NCBI RefSeq assembly: GCF_047511655.1
Contig: NC_133393.1
Coordinates: 155,139,779-155,203,778, forward strand
Direction: 5' to 3'
Length of the DNA stretch: 64,000 nucleotides
DNA from: Castor canadensis
Lineage: Eukaryota; Chordata; Mammalia; Rodentia; Castoridae
Made by a program: the position numbers and the translations under genes. The notes beneath the pieces were generated by a model. The model had not been told where the DNA came from. It saw only the letters and a list, made by a program, of their open reading frames with translations, and ran no database searches. Of this stretch, positions 1 to 30,328 are shown in pieces. Position 1 is the stretch's first letter, and each line of letters opens with the position of its first letter.

Positions 1-614
1 CACTGCCCACCGAGGAACCTGCAGCTCAGGCCAGGGTCTTATGGTGGGCTGGCAGCAGCCCAAGTCCTGCCCTCATTGAGCCTTCCTTCTCAGGGACAAG
101 TCCCCAGCCTTCCTGGCTTCACTCCTCTGTTGAAACCATGGACTTAGTGCTGTATTAGCATGTCAGCTGACCATTTAGACTTCATTTTGTTCAGGTCATC
201 TCTGCTCAAGACGTTGATGTTGTTTTTGCTAGGGTCGTTGTTCATAGCACTCCTATAAGACGGTCATCTGGCCCAGCTTCACAAATCCTCTCAGGCAGCA
301 TGAGGACCCCCATGAATTCAAGACGAATGTCAGCGTTGCCCACCCCAGCCAGCCGGTACCTCTCTGGCCTCCCACTGATGACACCTCAATCTGTGCCCAG
401 GGCTCTGGCTTCACCTCTATGTGGACGTTCTCGGCGACTTTCTTCTGAGCCCCGGAAGAGATCTGCAGTGAGGTAAAAGACAAGGGTTGCAGGAAGTAGC
501 TCATGTTCCCTAGGGTTCAAGAGGCCCTTGTGCTGGGGAGTGTATAGGCCTGCCAGGAAGCAGCCAGGATGAAGTAAGAAAAAAGGCCACACTAAAAGTA
601 CAAGACCTGGAGAC

Positions 615-702
615 TGGAGGTGTTGCTCAAGTGGTAGAGTGCCTGCTTTGCAAGCACGAAGCCCTGAGTTCAAACTCCTGTCCCACCAAAAAAGAAAAAG
701 AA
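615..702 (+). repeat. ID-type tRNA-derived SINE
   Basis: It contains the RNA polymerase III box A-like 'gctcaagtggtagagtgcc' and box B-like 'gagttcaaactcc', followed by an A-rich tail. It lies in a GTSE1 intron. Confidence 0.8.
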
Positions 703-949
703 AACGTACAAGACCCATCATATAAATGGTTACAGGCATGTGTTTTAAGTGTGTTGTATGTTCACAAGTGTAAATATGAAAATGCTCTACTTTTTTCCTG
801 TAAAATATAAAAAAAGTGTTTACGGACACTGCCATTTCCTGTGTTTTCCCAAGTAACCTAGTTTCAGGTCTACAGGGGTTCAGGGGTCTGGCAACAGATT
901 AGCCTGGCCTGTGCCATGGTCACTGTCATGAAAGATGCAAAAAACCAGG

Positions 950-1048
950 TTGATGCAATCTGTGCTGAAAGGAACCTTGGAAATGATTTGGTCCTCCTTT
1001 TACACAGAGGAAACTGAGAACTGAAAAGGGGAGGTTGTGCTCACAGTT
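950..1048 (-). repeat. MIR-like remnant
   Basis: The core 'cctccttttacacagagg' followed by 'aaactgagaactg' resembles the 'bccattttacagatgaggaaactgagg' region of MIR read in reverse orientation. It is old and diverged, and no search was run. Confidence 0.45.
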
Positions 1049-1205
1049 AGGCTGTTTTTTTTTTTTTTTTGGATGTGCTAGCACTGAGGCTGGAGCTGTC
1101 TACCATGGGAAATGCTTCCAGAAATGCTCTGTGCCCTGATTACAGCCCAGTTAGCAGCATTTTAGAGATGTCTTCTTGTAAGATTTTCCTTTTTTGCCTC
1201 CACAG

Positions 1206-1408
1206 AACTGAGCCAGCACAGGAGAGCAGCAGGAGGGCCAGCTGTGCACAAGTGGGCCTGGGCCTGTCCGCCGATGTGAGCTCTTCTCCATCCTCAGTGC
1301 CCCAAGCTCTTTGCTTTTCTCCAGAGAAAAGTGATTTTCCTCCTTCAGAAGGGCCTGCTACCTTTGCTACTCAGGATGAAGCAAGGCCATGTAAAGACTT
1401 GCATCCTG
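1206..1408 (+). CDS. GTSE1: GTSE1 coding exon, third from last
   Basis: The acceptor is pyrimidine-rich and ends CCACAG at 1205; the donor is G|GTGAGG at 1409. The translation begins with TEPAQESSRRAS and contains SSPSSVPQALCFSPEKSDF, a Ser/Pro-rich disordered segment typical of GTSE1. The exon starts on the third base of a codon and ends on a first base. Confidence 0.88.
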
Positions 1409-2480
1409 GTGAGGTGTGTGGAGGGTCACAGGCAGTCCTGGAGGTTGTGTAGTGACCCTAGGGCAGCTCCAGTTCCCAGTAGACCCAAGGGGAGGGCATC
1501 AGGACTCTGGGCCGTAGAAGTGTTTGGCCAAGAAGTTGGTCGAGGTCAAAGGGCAGGAAGTGGGATCAGGGCAGCTGCTCCATGCTAGCTGTGGGTACAG
1601 GGTGTGCTGTCCAGAGGGTAGCTTCCCTCCACTGAGGGCCTTCCCCAGCCTCTTTCTGAGCCCCCAAGGCCATAAGTAGAGCGTATGATTTTTCCCAAGA
1701 CAGTTGACAAAGGTGCTGGACCCCTCCTCCATCTATGTCCCTGTTTAGGCTCTCCTTGTAGACATCGGGCTGGATCAGCTCACCATCGCTCCTGAAGTGG
1801 AAGGCAGACCCCAAGCCGACCTCCCTCTCATCGACTTCTGCAGCACGCCTGAGGCAAATATGGCTTTGGGATCTGACAGCAGGCCCCTGATCGACCTCAT
1901 GACGAACACTCCAGACGTGGACAGAAACAATGGGGTGAAGCCTCTGCAAGCTGAGCAGCGACAGGTAATTCATGCTAACTTCAGTCCGGGGTGTTCTCAG
2001 TCCTGGGTTCATCACAGTGGCCCTGGAGGCTCCAAAGGGTTCATGTCACAGTGCAAGACCCACCTTTGGTAGCCTTGGCCTCTTAGAGGTCACCCACTGC
2101 CACCCCTTAAGGCATCCTGCCAGGCCAGGATGAGTTTGTGGAGGTCAGGGGCTGCATCTGTACCTCCACGTCCCCTGCATCCACAGTGTTTGAGGGTTTG
2201 AGGCCTCTCCCATGCCTTAGATGCGATGGTCAAAGTTTCCTTTAAATGCCCCTGACCTGGGCTGCCAAGTTGTTTCTCTGGTGCTGAGCCTCAGGGGGCT
2301 CTGGCTCACAGGTTGCCTCAGGCTCCCATTAGGAGCCATAGATGGTGGCACAAGGCAGCTAGCTGTGTTTACCTTGTCACCTCTGCTTTCTTCTAGCTGA
2401 TTGACCTGGGTTCTCCTCTTATCCAGCTGAGCCCTGAAGCTGACAAAGAAAACATGGACTCACCACTTCTCAAGTTCTGA
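1206..2480 (+). CDS. GTSE1: GTSE1, C-terminal part (last three coding exons)
   Basis: G2 and S phase-expressed protein 1 is a microtubule-associated protein that binds clathrin heavy chain on the mitotic spindle and restrains p53 after DNA damage. Three coding exons are visible: 1206-1408, 1762-1964 and 2397-2480. All have AG/GT borders and their phases join (last base G plus AC gives Asp at the first junction; phase 0 at the second). The protein ends with ...SPEADKENMDSPLLKF before TGA at 2478-2480, as I recall for mammalian GTSE1. Four short LID/LIQ motifs (LIDF, LIDL, LIDL, LIQL) lie in the last two exons; such motifs are the known clathrin-binding elements of this family. The 5' part of the gene lies left of the window. 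TRMU follows on the same strand. Identity is very likely. Confidence 0.93.
1762..1964 (+). CDS. GTSE1: GTSE1 coding exon with LIDF and LIDL motifs
   Basis: The acceptor is CTTGTAG at 1761 and the donor CAG|GTAATT at 1965. It encodes 68 residues, including ADLPLIDFCSTPEAN and SRPLIDLMTNTPD. The two motifs are spaced like the clathrin-binding repeats known for GTSE1. The frame stays open across the exon and joins both neighbours. Confidence 0.92.
2397..2480 (+). CDS. GTSE1: GTSE1 last coding exon with stop
   Basis: The acceptor is TTCTAG at 2396. It encodes LIDLGSPLIQLSPEAD and then KENMDSPLLKF, followed by TGA. It carries two more motifs of the LIDL class. This is the conserved C terminus of GTSE1. 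Confidence 0.93.
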   Translation: MIDLGSPLIQLSPEADKENMDSPLLKF

Positions 2481-2845
2481 GCAGAGTACAACCTTCTGCT
2501 GTTTACTCTGCTGAAAGAACACTTACTCCTAAAGTGGATTTTGACTCAGAGAAACAAGTTTTAGAAGACATTGTATTTGATTTAAAAAAAAAAAAAAGGT
2601 TTAAATGTACTCACTGGGGCTGGGCTGGGGTGGTCACAGTATGGACGCGAGAGCTCCACTCCCGAGCTCCCCCATTCCTGCTTTTCTACTGGGCTGGAAT
2701 AGACTACTCTAAGAGTTTTGTCTAGAGTATTTTGTATGTAAAATAGTGCCTATATTTAAACTTAAGTTTGTATGAAAAGTTAAATATTCTAGATTTAAAT
2801 TAAATTGTAAGAGTGTATTAAAGCATACTTGGTTTTTAAGCCTAG
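2481..2845 (+). other. GTSE1: GTSE1 3' untranslated region
   Basis: This AT-rich stretch follows the GTSE1 stop. A variant polyadenylation signal ATTAAA lies at 2817-2822. The right border is inferred from that signal only. Confidence 0.55.
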
Positions 2846-3668
2846 CTTGATTTTCAAATGTGCATATTTTCATCACTCCAATCCCTGTGGGAGACCTGTA
2901 TTTTTCAGACTTTAAGAATAATTTTTGAAATTTAGTGTGAATAACAATTGGTATAAATATAGGCACCTGGCCCACGCCAGCTCCTCGACTGGCCAGGTAT
3001 GGGAACCTGCATTGTTACTGTACCCAGTCGATTCTGGTGTGGCGACAGCACCTGAAGAGGCTTCTCTGGACAGCTGGGGTCCAGAAGGAAAGAGAAATAC
3101 AGACCAGGAAGGGCCTACCCAGATGCAAAGGTGAAGGGCCTATGGCCAGGCCTCCAGAGCTCTGTGTTGGGACTGATTCCTAGCTGTGCAGTTCTGGGAG
3201 GTGTGCCCAGTGGGAGCCTTTGGAAGCAGTGGGAAGTGAAAGCACTGTGCTCTGCTTGAAACCTCTTACTTTCTGAAGACTGGGTGGCCCAGAAGCCATT
3301 CATTTGTACACGTCTCCTTATCTACAAAGACATTTGTCTTTGTTCAGTGGCTTCAGAGCAGACAAAGCAACTAGCTGGACTTTATTTGTGTCCCTACACC
3401 AGTCTAGGGTTTCTCTCTGTACACAGTTGAGGGAAAGAGATTGTTGGGTGGACTTCTCTCTCTGCAGTTGATGTGGTGACTGACCATAAAGCTGCAATCT
3501 GGAGTGTGATCACCTTGGTGTCAGGAGGCAGAGTGAGGTGGATTTTGTGACCAGCACTGCTGGGCCTAGAGCTGAAGGCGTCCAAATGAGAGGCAGGGAT
3601 TCTGGAAAGGTTGGGTTACTCAGCTGAGTTTTTCTGCTTCTACTAGCCGCCAGGCTTTCAGATAGGGC

Positions 3669-3868
3669 CTGGTGAGCTGGGCACCACTGGCTAATCCTAG
3701 CTACTCAGGAGGCAGAGATCAGAAGGTTCACAATTCAAAGCCAACCTAGGCAAACAGTTTATGAGACCCCATCTCGAAACCATCCCATTACAAAAAAAGG
3801 GCTACTGGAGTGGCTCAAGGTGTAGACCCTGAGTTCAAACCTCAGTACCGCAACAACAACAACAAAAA
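3669..3868 (+). repeat. Composite B1-like/ID-like SINE
   Basis: The left part reads 'cctagctactcaggaggcag' and a 7SL-like body. After an A-rich linker comes the ID-like part 'agggctactggagtggctca ... gttcaaacctcagtacc', ending in a CAA/A-rich tail. The same dimer recurs at 62220. Confidence 0.8.
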
Positions 3869-5496
3869 TAGATAGGGCCTGGCAGGCTGCAACAGAGAAC
3901 CCAGAGGAATTGTAGCACTTCTTCCTCCAATGGGCAGTGCAGAATTCTAGAATCCACGGGTGTGCACCATAAAAGGTCCTTAGATATCCTCGATGGGTCC
4001 CTCATTTCACAAGGGGGAAAAAAATGAAATCTGGAATTGAATTTATTTAGTATTTTTTAAGCCTCCAGTATGGGTGAAGCTGCATGTTCCTGGGGATTCA
4101 GTGGGGTAAAGCTGTGTGAACCCTGTGCTTGGGGCATGTTTGGTGGGGACTTAGCTAACCTGCGATAACCACATTGTGCCTCGTCCGTCTCCACTCACAG
4201 CCTGAGGCCTGGCTCAGCTTGTCTGCCACCTTCCCCTCCCTCCTGTGGCCGGCTGTCCTGGAAGGTTCAGCACTCTCCTCAGTCTACTGGTGTCCCTGGA
4301 GTACAGCACCCTGGAGTTCTCTTCTGATGGACAGAAGGCCCTCTCTAAGTGCACTGGTTGGGCAGCAGGCCCCCAGCCTCCTGTGCTATGGTCCTCTTCT
4401 CCACGCTGAAGCTGCTCAGTCTGGCAGAGCTCCCCCCCCCCAGTGCTGCTTCTTTGAACTCCCAGGCTCCCCAGAGGGTCACAGTAGTGATAGCAGCTAG
4501 GACTAATGTGCTTCTGATGCTCATGGGATGAGGGGCTGGCCATTTTCTTCTTAGAATGGCATGAAGTACCCTGGCTGTCACTGAAGTGTCACCCTCCCAG
4601 ATTTCAGAGGTTCACCTTCCTGTGATTCTTACCATATTTCACAAACTTTGTGGGGCAAATGTCTCACATTTTCCATCTCTGAAGTCCACATTACTTCCAT
4701 CCTCACTGTTGGCAGGAGGCATTTGGGATGTTCTTACCTTTGACACAGCTGGCCCATGATGGATTACACACACTGGACTCTGGAGCTGCAAAGTAGCTAA
4801 AATACTATGTATTTAACTGAAAAGGCAAATAAGTTGCAAAAGTGTGTTTTTTCCACTTTGTGAATTGGTTCCAGCACACTGGAACCTAAGCCCTATTGCC
4901 CTGGGCAGGCAATAATAAACTCCCACACCCAAGAAGGAAGGGCCTAGTCCTCTAGACTAAAAACTAATGACAGCCCAGCCTCGGACAGCCTAAACGTGTG
5001 CCCCTCAATCTGCTCCAGGTCAGGTGTGGAGATCATGTCTTCCCTTATCTCTGGGAAGTACAGATGAAACTGCTGCCCTGATGGGCATCTCCCATTTTCC
5101 TCTGAAAAGTGGTCATCCTTTTGTTCTTCATGGGGCCCTGGTACCCCCTTTCCTCCTATCTTGCATCTTGACCTGTAAATCCTTGGTACAGTGGCTGTGG
5201 CTCTCCAGTTGGCAATTGCTGCTCCTCTTCTTGGAAATGGGGACTTCAAGAGCCTCCCTCATTTACTCCAGGCCCTAAAACTTCCTGTTCTCAGGAAAAC
5301 AATCAGCTCTTGCGACAATTCACATTTAAACACTTATGTCCACTGTTTACTTTTTTTTTTTTAATGATTTTATTGCCAACCTTTGGTGTGTTTGAGGTAT
5401 TGGCCTGTTTTAGAACCACCTGCATTTGTACTGGCACTTCCTCCATTTTTCAGATCATGGTTCAAATCCTACATAGAATCAATTTAGTGGGTTATG

Positions 5497-5508
5497 TGAG
5501 CAATTTTA
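5497..5508. repeat. L1 target-site duplication, left copy
   Basis: TGAGCAATTTTA, identical to 6363-6374; it brackets the L1 insertion. Confidence 0.85.
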
Positions 5509-6362
5509 TTTTATTTTATTTATTTATTTTTTGATCTTTGACTCCCTACTTTTCTTTTTTTTTTTATTATTTTATTATTCATATGTGCATACAAGGCTTG
5601 GGCCATTTCTCCCCCCTGCCCCCACCCCCTCCCTTACCACCCACTCCGCCCCCTCCCTCTCCCCCCCACCCCCTCAATACCCAGCAGAAACTATTTTGCC
5701 CTTATTTCTAATTTTGTTGTAGAGAGAGTATAAGCAATAATAGGAAGGAACAAGGGTTTTTGCTGGTTGAGATAAGGATAGCTATACAGGGAGTTGACTC
5801 ACATTAATTTCCTGTGCGTGTGTGTTACCTTCTAGGTTAATTCTTTTTGATCTAACCTTTTCTCTAGTTCCTGGTCCCCTTCTCCTATTGGCCTCAGTTG
5901 CTTTAAAGTATCTGCTTTAGTTTCTCTGCGTTGAAGGCAACAAATACTATCTAGTTTTAGAGGTGTCTTACCTATCCTCACCCCTCCCTTGTGTGCTCTC
6001 GCTTTACCATGTGCTCAAAGTCCAATCCCATTGTTGTGTTTGCCCTTGATCTAATGTCCACATATGAGGGAGAACATACGATTTTTGGTCTTTTGGGCCA
6101 GGCTAACCTCACTCAGAATGATGTTCTCCAATTCCATCCATTTACCAGCGAATGATAACATTGCGTTCTTCTTCATGGCTGCATAAAATTCCATTGTGTA
6201 TAGATACCACATTTTCTTAATCCATTCGTCAGTGCTGGGGCATCTTGGCTGTTTCCATAACTTGGCTATTGTGAATAGTGCCGCAATAAACATGGGTGTG
6301 CAGGTGCCTCTGGAGTAACTTGTGTCACAGTCTTTTGGGTATATCCACAAGAGTGGTATATA
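5509..6362 (-). mobile_element. 5'-truncated LINE-1 (ORF2 C-terminus plus 3' UTR)
   Basis: On the minus strand the right part encodes the end of L1 ORF2: KMWYLYTMEFYAAMKKN and KWMELENIILSEVSLAQKTK, then a stop near 6051. The 3' UTR follows with a G-rich polypurine tract (C-rich on the plus strand, 5610-5685) and an A-rich tail (T-rich at 5509-5575). Both ends are flanked by the direct repeat TGAGCAATTTTA (5497-5508 and 6363-6374). This shows a target-primed insertion, truncated at its 5' end, in the GTSE1-TRMU gap. It is not an active copy. Confidence 0.93.
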
Positions 6363-6374
6363 TGAGCAATTTTA
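6363..6374. repeat. L1 target-site duplication, right copy
   Basis: TGAGCAATTTTA, identical to 5497-5508. It directly abuts the 5' truncation point of the L1. Confidence 0.85.
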
Positions 6375-7059
6375 AAAAATGAAAAATAAAAACATAAGAC
6401 TAGCTGGCACATTTGAGAAGTGTTCTTTATGCTTATATGTGTCTGTGTAGATGGCCCTGTGTTCTGGGCTGCTATGTAAAATGTGATAGTGTGGGCTGAA
6501 GTACCAATTTAAAGAATGCCTGTACTTTGTATGGGCAGGCTGTAGCCTCTGATTTCAAACAAAAACTCAGTCTTCTGAGTGCCGTACCACTGCGGGTCTA
6601 AGTACTGTCATCCTTGGCTAGGGCGCCCCACGCTTACATGCCTCCTTACCCCCTTGCCTAGCCTGTCCTCTGCTCAGCCACTGGACCTCTAGCCTGCCCA
6701 CCTGTCCTGGTCTCCTATCTGGACCTCATCTCTTCTCACATTTTTTCTGGGGTGGAGGGGTGGGCCTGGGGCCTTCTTACATTCTTCTAGCCCCAGCACA
6801 CATGTCCAACTTCTAGTCGCCACTCACATGCCTCCATCTGCCATCTGTCATGTGCCAGGCTCCTGACTCTTCATTCAGGAACTGCCACAGCAGCAGCCTG
6901 ACGTCCCAAAGCACCCCGCCCATTGATCTGACTCCGGAACACCAAGTCCAAAAAAGGTCCTCTCTCATCCCATCTCCACTGCAAAGGCTACAGGTTCTAC
7001 TCCAAATGCCTGCCAGCTCGGTGCTCCACCTTTCCTAGGTCGCTGTCAGCGCCTCCTAA

Positions 7060-7180
7060 CCAGGCTCCCGGCCCCTCCTCCAATGCGTTCTCCATAGGTC
7101 TGCCAGAAAACTCTTTTAACTGACTTTAAGCCGATCACTTCCGACCTCTGCCTCACACCTCCATTGGCTTCCCATGGCTC
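7060..7180 (+). repeat. Probable L2-like LINE remnant
   Basis: 'ccgatcacttccgacctctg' followed by 'cctccattggcttcccatgg' resembles the L2 3' region ('gtcactcccctgcttaaaaccctccaatggctccc'). It is diverged; the call rests on recall. Confidence 0.4.
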
Positions 7181-7504
7181 CCGCGGGGACCTGCCCTCAG
7201 CGGCCCAGGACTTTGTACAGGTGGACCTGCCGCCTGCTCTCCTTTTCTAACGCGCTCACCCGACGACTACTGTCTAGAATTGGGGGAGAATGCACCTCTG
7301 GGGGATGGCTCTGTCCCTCTGTCCCTCCCTCCCTTCACCATGAACAGCCTGATGCCGCCCGGTACCCAGCATCCCTGCCTGTTCTAGTGCGCGCTACTGA
7401 ACCCAGCGGGGAGCAGAGCTGGCCTACTCAGGACCGGGTGGTAGTGCGGAACGCCGGGAGCGGGGAGCGCTTCTAGCCGGACCGTGAGCGCGAAAGCCAC
7501 GGAA

Positions 7505-7512
7505 GGGGCGGG
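7505..7512 (+). promoter_or_regulatory. GC box (Sp1-type)
   Basis: GGGGCGGG lies 60 bp upstream of the TRMU ATG and directly abuts the ETS-type site. Confidence 0.6.
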
Positions 7513-7520
7513 ACTTCCGG
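7513..7520 (-). promoter_or_regulatory. ETS/GABP (NRF-2) type site
   Basis: ACTTCCGG is the reverse complement of the full ETS consensus CCGGAAGT. GABP/NRF-2 sites of this form are common in promoters of nuclear genes for mitochondrial functions, which fits TRMU. Occupancy is inferred. Confidence 0.6.
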
Positions 7521-7568
7521 CTTTGCGCGAAAGCTGCCCGGGGTGGCCCGTGGAGGTTAAACTGTTAG

Positions 7569-26672
<19,104 letters not shown>

Positions 26673-27020
26673 CAGAGGCTGAACTGCTGGGAGAACCTGT
26701 AAGGCAAAGCCCAGGGCTGGCAGTGGTGGGCAGTTGGTCACTAGTAAGCACTGATGGGCTTGGTCCTGCCTGAACCATGGGGCCCTGCCAACTCTACTGC
26801 AGAGCAGGTTATCCCCAGGAAGGGTCCATCTTCTCTGAGGTGGAGCTCTGGTGGACCAGAAGCATTTGCCGGCCAGTGGGTATGTCCCAACGAGGGCTCT
26901 TTGTGTCGAGTTCCTCTTTCACACCCACACAGGGACAGTCCCCTGTGAGCACGTTGCAGGACCTGTGGAGGCTGTGTGGACTTGCAGGGCAGCATCAAAT
27001 AAAACTGTCTGGAATAAGGA
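26673..27020 (+). other. TRMU: TRMU 3' untranslated region
   Basis: It runs from the stop to a canonical AATAAA at 26998-27003, with a GT-rich element ('gtgtgaccgtgtcgg') about 17 bp further on. The cleavage point is estimated. Confidence 0.75.
26998..27003 (+). terminator. TRMU polyadenylation signal
   Basis: AATAAA with a downstream GT-rich element; 326 nt after the TRMU stop. Confidence 0.8.
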
Positions 27021-28490
27021 GTGTGACCGTGTCGGGGCCTGGGAGACCTGGGTGGGCTGCTGCAGGGCTTCTCACCACTGCCCTTCTAACCATAAGAAGA
27101 GACCTACATATACCCCAGCCTCCTCCCTGGGGCCCGAGCCTGTGCATGTGAGGGGGGCAGAGCACTGTTCACGTCAGGCCTCTCAGTGTCTGGAGCTTGT
27201 ACGTGGCATGCACATGATATCTCCCTGCAAGGGCACCCACACCTAGGAAGAACAAGCACGGAGTGATGCTTCCTGTCACCTGCTCTGTCATGTTCACTAG
27301 CAAGCACCCCGAAAGGTGCACGGTAGGTATGCAGGAGGAACACTTGAAAATGGCTTTCAGCATGGGTGTTCGTGGGTTGTTTTCTTCTCAGCTTTGGTCC
27401 TGGAGTGGCCCTGATCTCTGGAGCTGTGCAGCTGGCACCAGGTGAGGACCCTAGGAGCTGCTGAAGAGGGAGGAATCCCTACTATCTCTCTTTGCTCCCA
27501 GTTGGGTGGTCCTAGTTGGGCAGAAGTGAGAGACAGTGCAGGTGCTGGAACCACTAAAAAGGGTCACTGGGAGATAGGGTGAGGGGGTCCCAGAGGGTAA
27601 GAGCTGGAGGTGTGTTTCCTGAAATGCTTCAGCTACATATATATGGGGTACAGGGCACACCCAAGACGGCATGTCAAGGCCTTCCTTGGACCTGGCATTG
27701 AACACTCCCTGTCACCCCCTCAAGGGGCAACAGGACTAGCGATGGAGCCTGAGCGGTTGCTTGCTGCTGAAACACACAGGTTGGTGTTTAAAATAAGGAT
27801 GTTAACCTGACCCAGAGTTGACCTATCATAATGCCAGTGGAATTCTCAGTGCCAAGAGAAACGAGGACCCAAATATTTAAATCATCAGAGGGTAGAGCAG
27901 CTTCCTCCCCCACCCCAGTAGGTGAAGGCAAGGAAACAACATCTCAACAGAGAAAGAAAAAAGAGGAAGGACATTTTAAAATGAAAATTATATTTGAAAG
28001 GTAAGAATTCACTGGGCCAGGTACAGTGACTCATACCTGTAATCCCAGCTACTAGCAAGGCTAAGATTCGAAGAATCATGGTTCAAGGCCAGGATTAAAA
28101 AGTAAGACGCCATCTCAACAAACAAGCCCAGTGTTATATGCCTGTAATTGCACTTAGTGGGAGGCATGGGTGGGAGGACTGTAGTCCCAGGCTGCCCCAG
28201 GCAAAAAGGGACCCTATCTAGAAAAGAACCTATAAACAAAAAATGGGCAGGAGGCATGGTTCAAGTAGCAGAGCGCCTGCCTGGCAAGCCCAGGCCCCTG
28301 AGATCAAACCCCAGTACTACCAGAAGAAAAAGCCAGAAAACCCTAGGTAGGGTCTCCCCATCCATCCTGTGGCAGGGCCTGAGAATGACTAGAAAGTTCT
28401 GGCACCATATCCTGACTTACAGACTTAGAAAGTGTCCCCTCCATAGTGCCTTATGGCGAGAGAGCAGAGGGAGGAAGCAGCACGGCACAG
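27021..28490. other. Tail-to-tail intergenic gap between TRMU and CELSR1
   Basis: Convergent 3' ends are separated by about 1.5 kb. The only recognisable content is a composite SINE at 28013-28332. No gene or RNA is seen in the rest. Confidence 0.7.
28013..28332 (+). repeat. Composite SINE between TRMU and CELSR1
   Basis: 'actcatacctgtaatcccag' and 'atgcctgtaattgcactta' are two B1-like units. 'gaggcatggttcaagtagca' to 'caaaccccagtactacc' is the ID-like end. Confidence 0.82.
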
Positions 28491-28511
28491 GTACAAATTC
28501 AAAAATCTTAA

Positions 28512-28517
28512 TTTATT
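28512..28517 (-). terminator. CELSR1 polyadenylation signal (distal)
   Basis: AATAAA on the minus strand. Cleavage is expected near 28490-28500. The convergent TRMU signal is 1.5 kb away. Confidence 0.7.
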
Positions 28518-28949
28518 GTAGCCTCTCCTCGTCATTGTTCCAGTGCTGAACATTAATAAATACACGTTACAAACCTCCAGTGTCTTAATTGCTCATAAAG
28601 TCTTAAGTCATAAAAAATAAGTTTAAAATTTTACCATCTTAATAAAACAACTGTTTTTTGTAACAGTTCTGATCAGATTAAAAACCTCACCTTCAGGGGT
28701 GAGATCCACTTAGCAACAGTGAGTGATCCTAGGAAAGTGGCTTGCCTCGAGACCTGAAAATGTAAAATCCCTTTGTGCTCAGAGAGTGTCTCAGTGGCAG
28801 CTTGCCATGCCCTCTGACACTGCGCTAACGGTCTGCAGAGGCCTCGTTCCATTCTGAAGCAGTGTGGGGTCTCAGACCATTTCACGTGTCTTTCCCTGGA
28901 GCAGTCATTTATGGGCAAAACCGAAAATCCGGTGCGGAAATCTTTGTCT

Positions 28950-28955
28950 TTTATT
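28950..28955 (-). terminator. Possible proximal CELSR1 polyadenylation signal
   Basis: AATAAA on the minus strand inside the 3' UTR, 1.37 kb after the stop. Use is not shown by the sequence. Confidence 0.4.
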
Positions 28956-30328
28956 TGGTTCCCATCACATCGTGGGGTTTCCCATGTTTGGAAGCAGCTG
29001 TGCTGATCACATATCTGGGCACCTTCTTTGAAGAATAAAGGAAATGCAGAAACAAACGTGTCTGAATAATTCCGGGCCCCATTGCGCGGCTCCTTGGGCT
29101 ACACTGTGCCAGTAGTCCACAGTGGGACAATCAAAATGGTCCTCGGTATGAGTTTCCAAAAAAAGTGGTAGCCATTGAAAAGTGTGGCTGTGGCTTTGTT
29201 TCTTTGCACAATTGGCCATTTGAAGCAAAATGATGTAATTGGTGAGACTTGGGGGAGGGACCCCAGCCTGTCTGGAGAGTGCCAGAATCTGAAAGAGCTA
29301 GAAAATTGGCAGGAAGGAATGTGACATCCTGGAAGACCTCATGGCTTCAACTGATTTGGGAACGTGAACACTCTGGGATCCCACTGTGGGCAGGAGCAGA
29401 GGGACAAAGGAATTCCCCACCTGCAGTACCAGGCTAACTGGGAAAGACTACGGAGGCCTGGAGTGGGCCTGAAACAGGAGTGTGGGGGGGGGGGGTGAAC
29501 AGTCAGAGAACAACAGGTGTGTAAAACAATGGCTCCACAGCCACACTCCACAGGCCAGCCTGGTCGCTGATGGCCCTGTCCTCAGCTGAGAGCACACACA
29601 CTCGGAGCACATGTGTGTGTGCTTGGATGCCCATGCTCCCCGACTTTCTGGCCAGAAGCAGTTGCAGGAACTTTAAGAACTTGGTTTTTAACCTCATGGC
29701 TCGAGTCCTCCCCACATGGGAGCTGCCAGGACCAGCTGTGTCAACTCATTACAGACTCAAGTACCACTGTTCAGTCTTCCTTGGGCAGATGTAGTAAGAG
29801 GTCATTCCGTGGCTCTCCCACTAGTAACCAAGTCCATGCAATGCAGAATATACACAGGCCTTTGTCTTCTCCACAAATACATGAAAGTATTTACACTTGC
29901 GGCATAGTAGAGTAGTTCACTTTAAGACGGGTGCTTTAACAAAAGGGTTGGGAGGCTGCTGGGCATTAGTCTGCACGGTATCCCCAAACCCTGGCAAGCC
30001 AAGGGGTCCAGCGTGGCAGCTCTCTCACCCTCAAGGCCAGGCTGGCTTCATGGTTCTGGCTGTCTCAGTCTGAGGAACTTGAGGAACAAGCTATGCCGGC
30101 CCAGAGTCCACATCTCCTTTGAGAGACATGCCTGTGGCTTTGGCACTTGCACAGGATCTGATGGGTCCTTAGCTCCCACATGGGCCAAGAACGTAGTGTC
30201 TGGACTGTCTGGAGCTGCCACTGCAGGGCCCTCACACCTGGGGCTGCCTTTGCCCCATAGGCAGAAGGTGCTCAAGCGCTGCGGTCCAGGGCTTGACAAC
30301 ATGAGGTCTGTGGGGTGACAGGCGTGCC

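Larger units (their letters stand above)
2846..7380. other. Intergenic region between GTSE1 and TRMU
   Basis: I see no gene here. It holds one composite SINE (about 3669-3868), a truncated antisense L1 (5509-6362) with its target duplication, and an L2-like stretch near 7060-7180. The rest is unique-looking sequence with only short random open frames. Confidence 0.7.
28495..30328 (-). other. CELSR1: CELSR1 3' untranslated region
   Basis: It runs from the stop to a minus-strand AATAAA (plus-strand TTTATT, 28512-28517), about 1.8 kb. A second AATAAA (plus-strand 28950-28955) could give a shorter end. It contains a run of 12 G on the plus strand (C12 in the RNA) at 29484-29495 and no SINE. Confidence 0.75.

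Noticed and set aside
386-835. 149-residue minus-strand frame in the GTSE1 intron
   Set aside because: It overlaps an ID SINE and has no recognisable domain or splice context.
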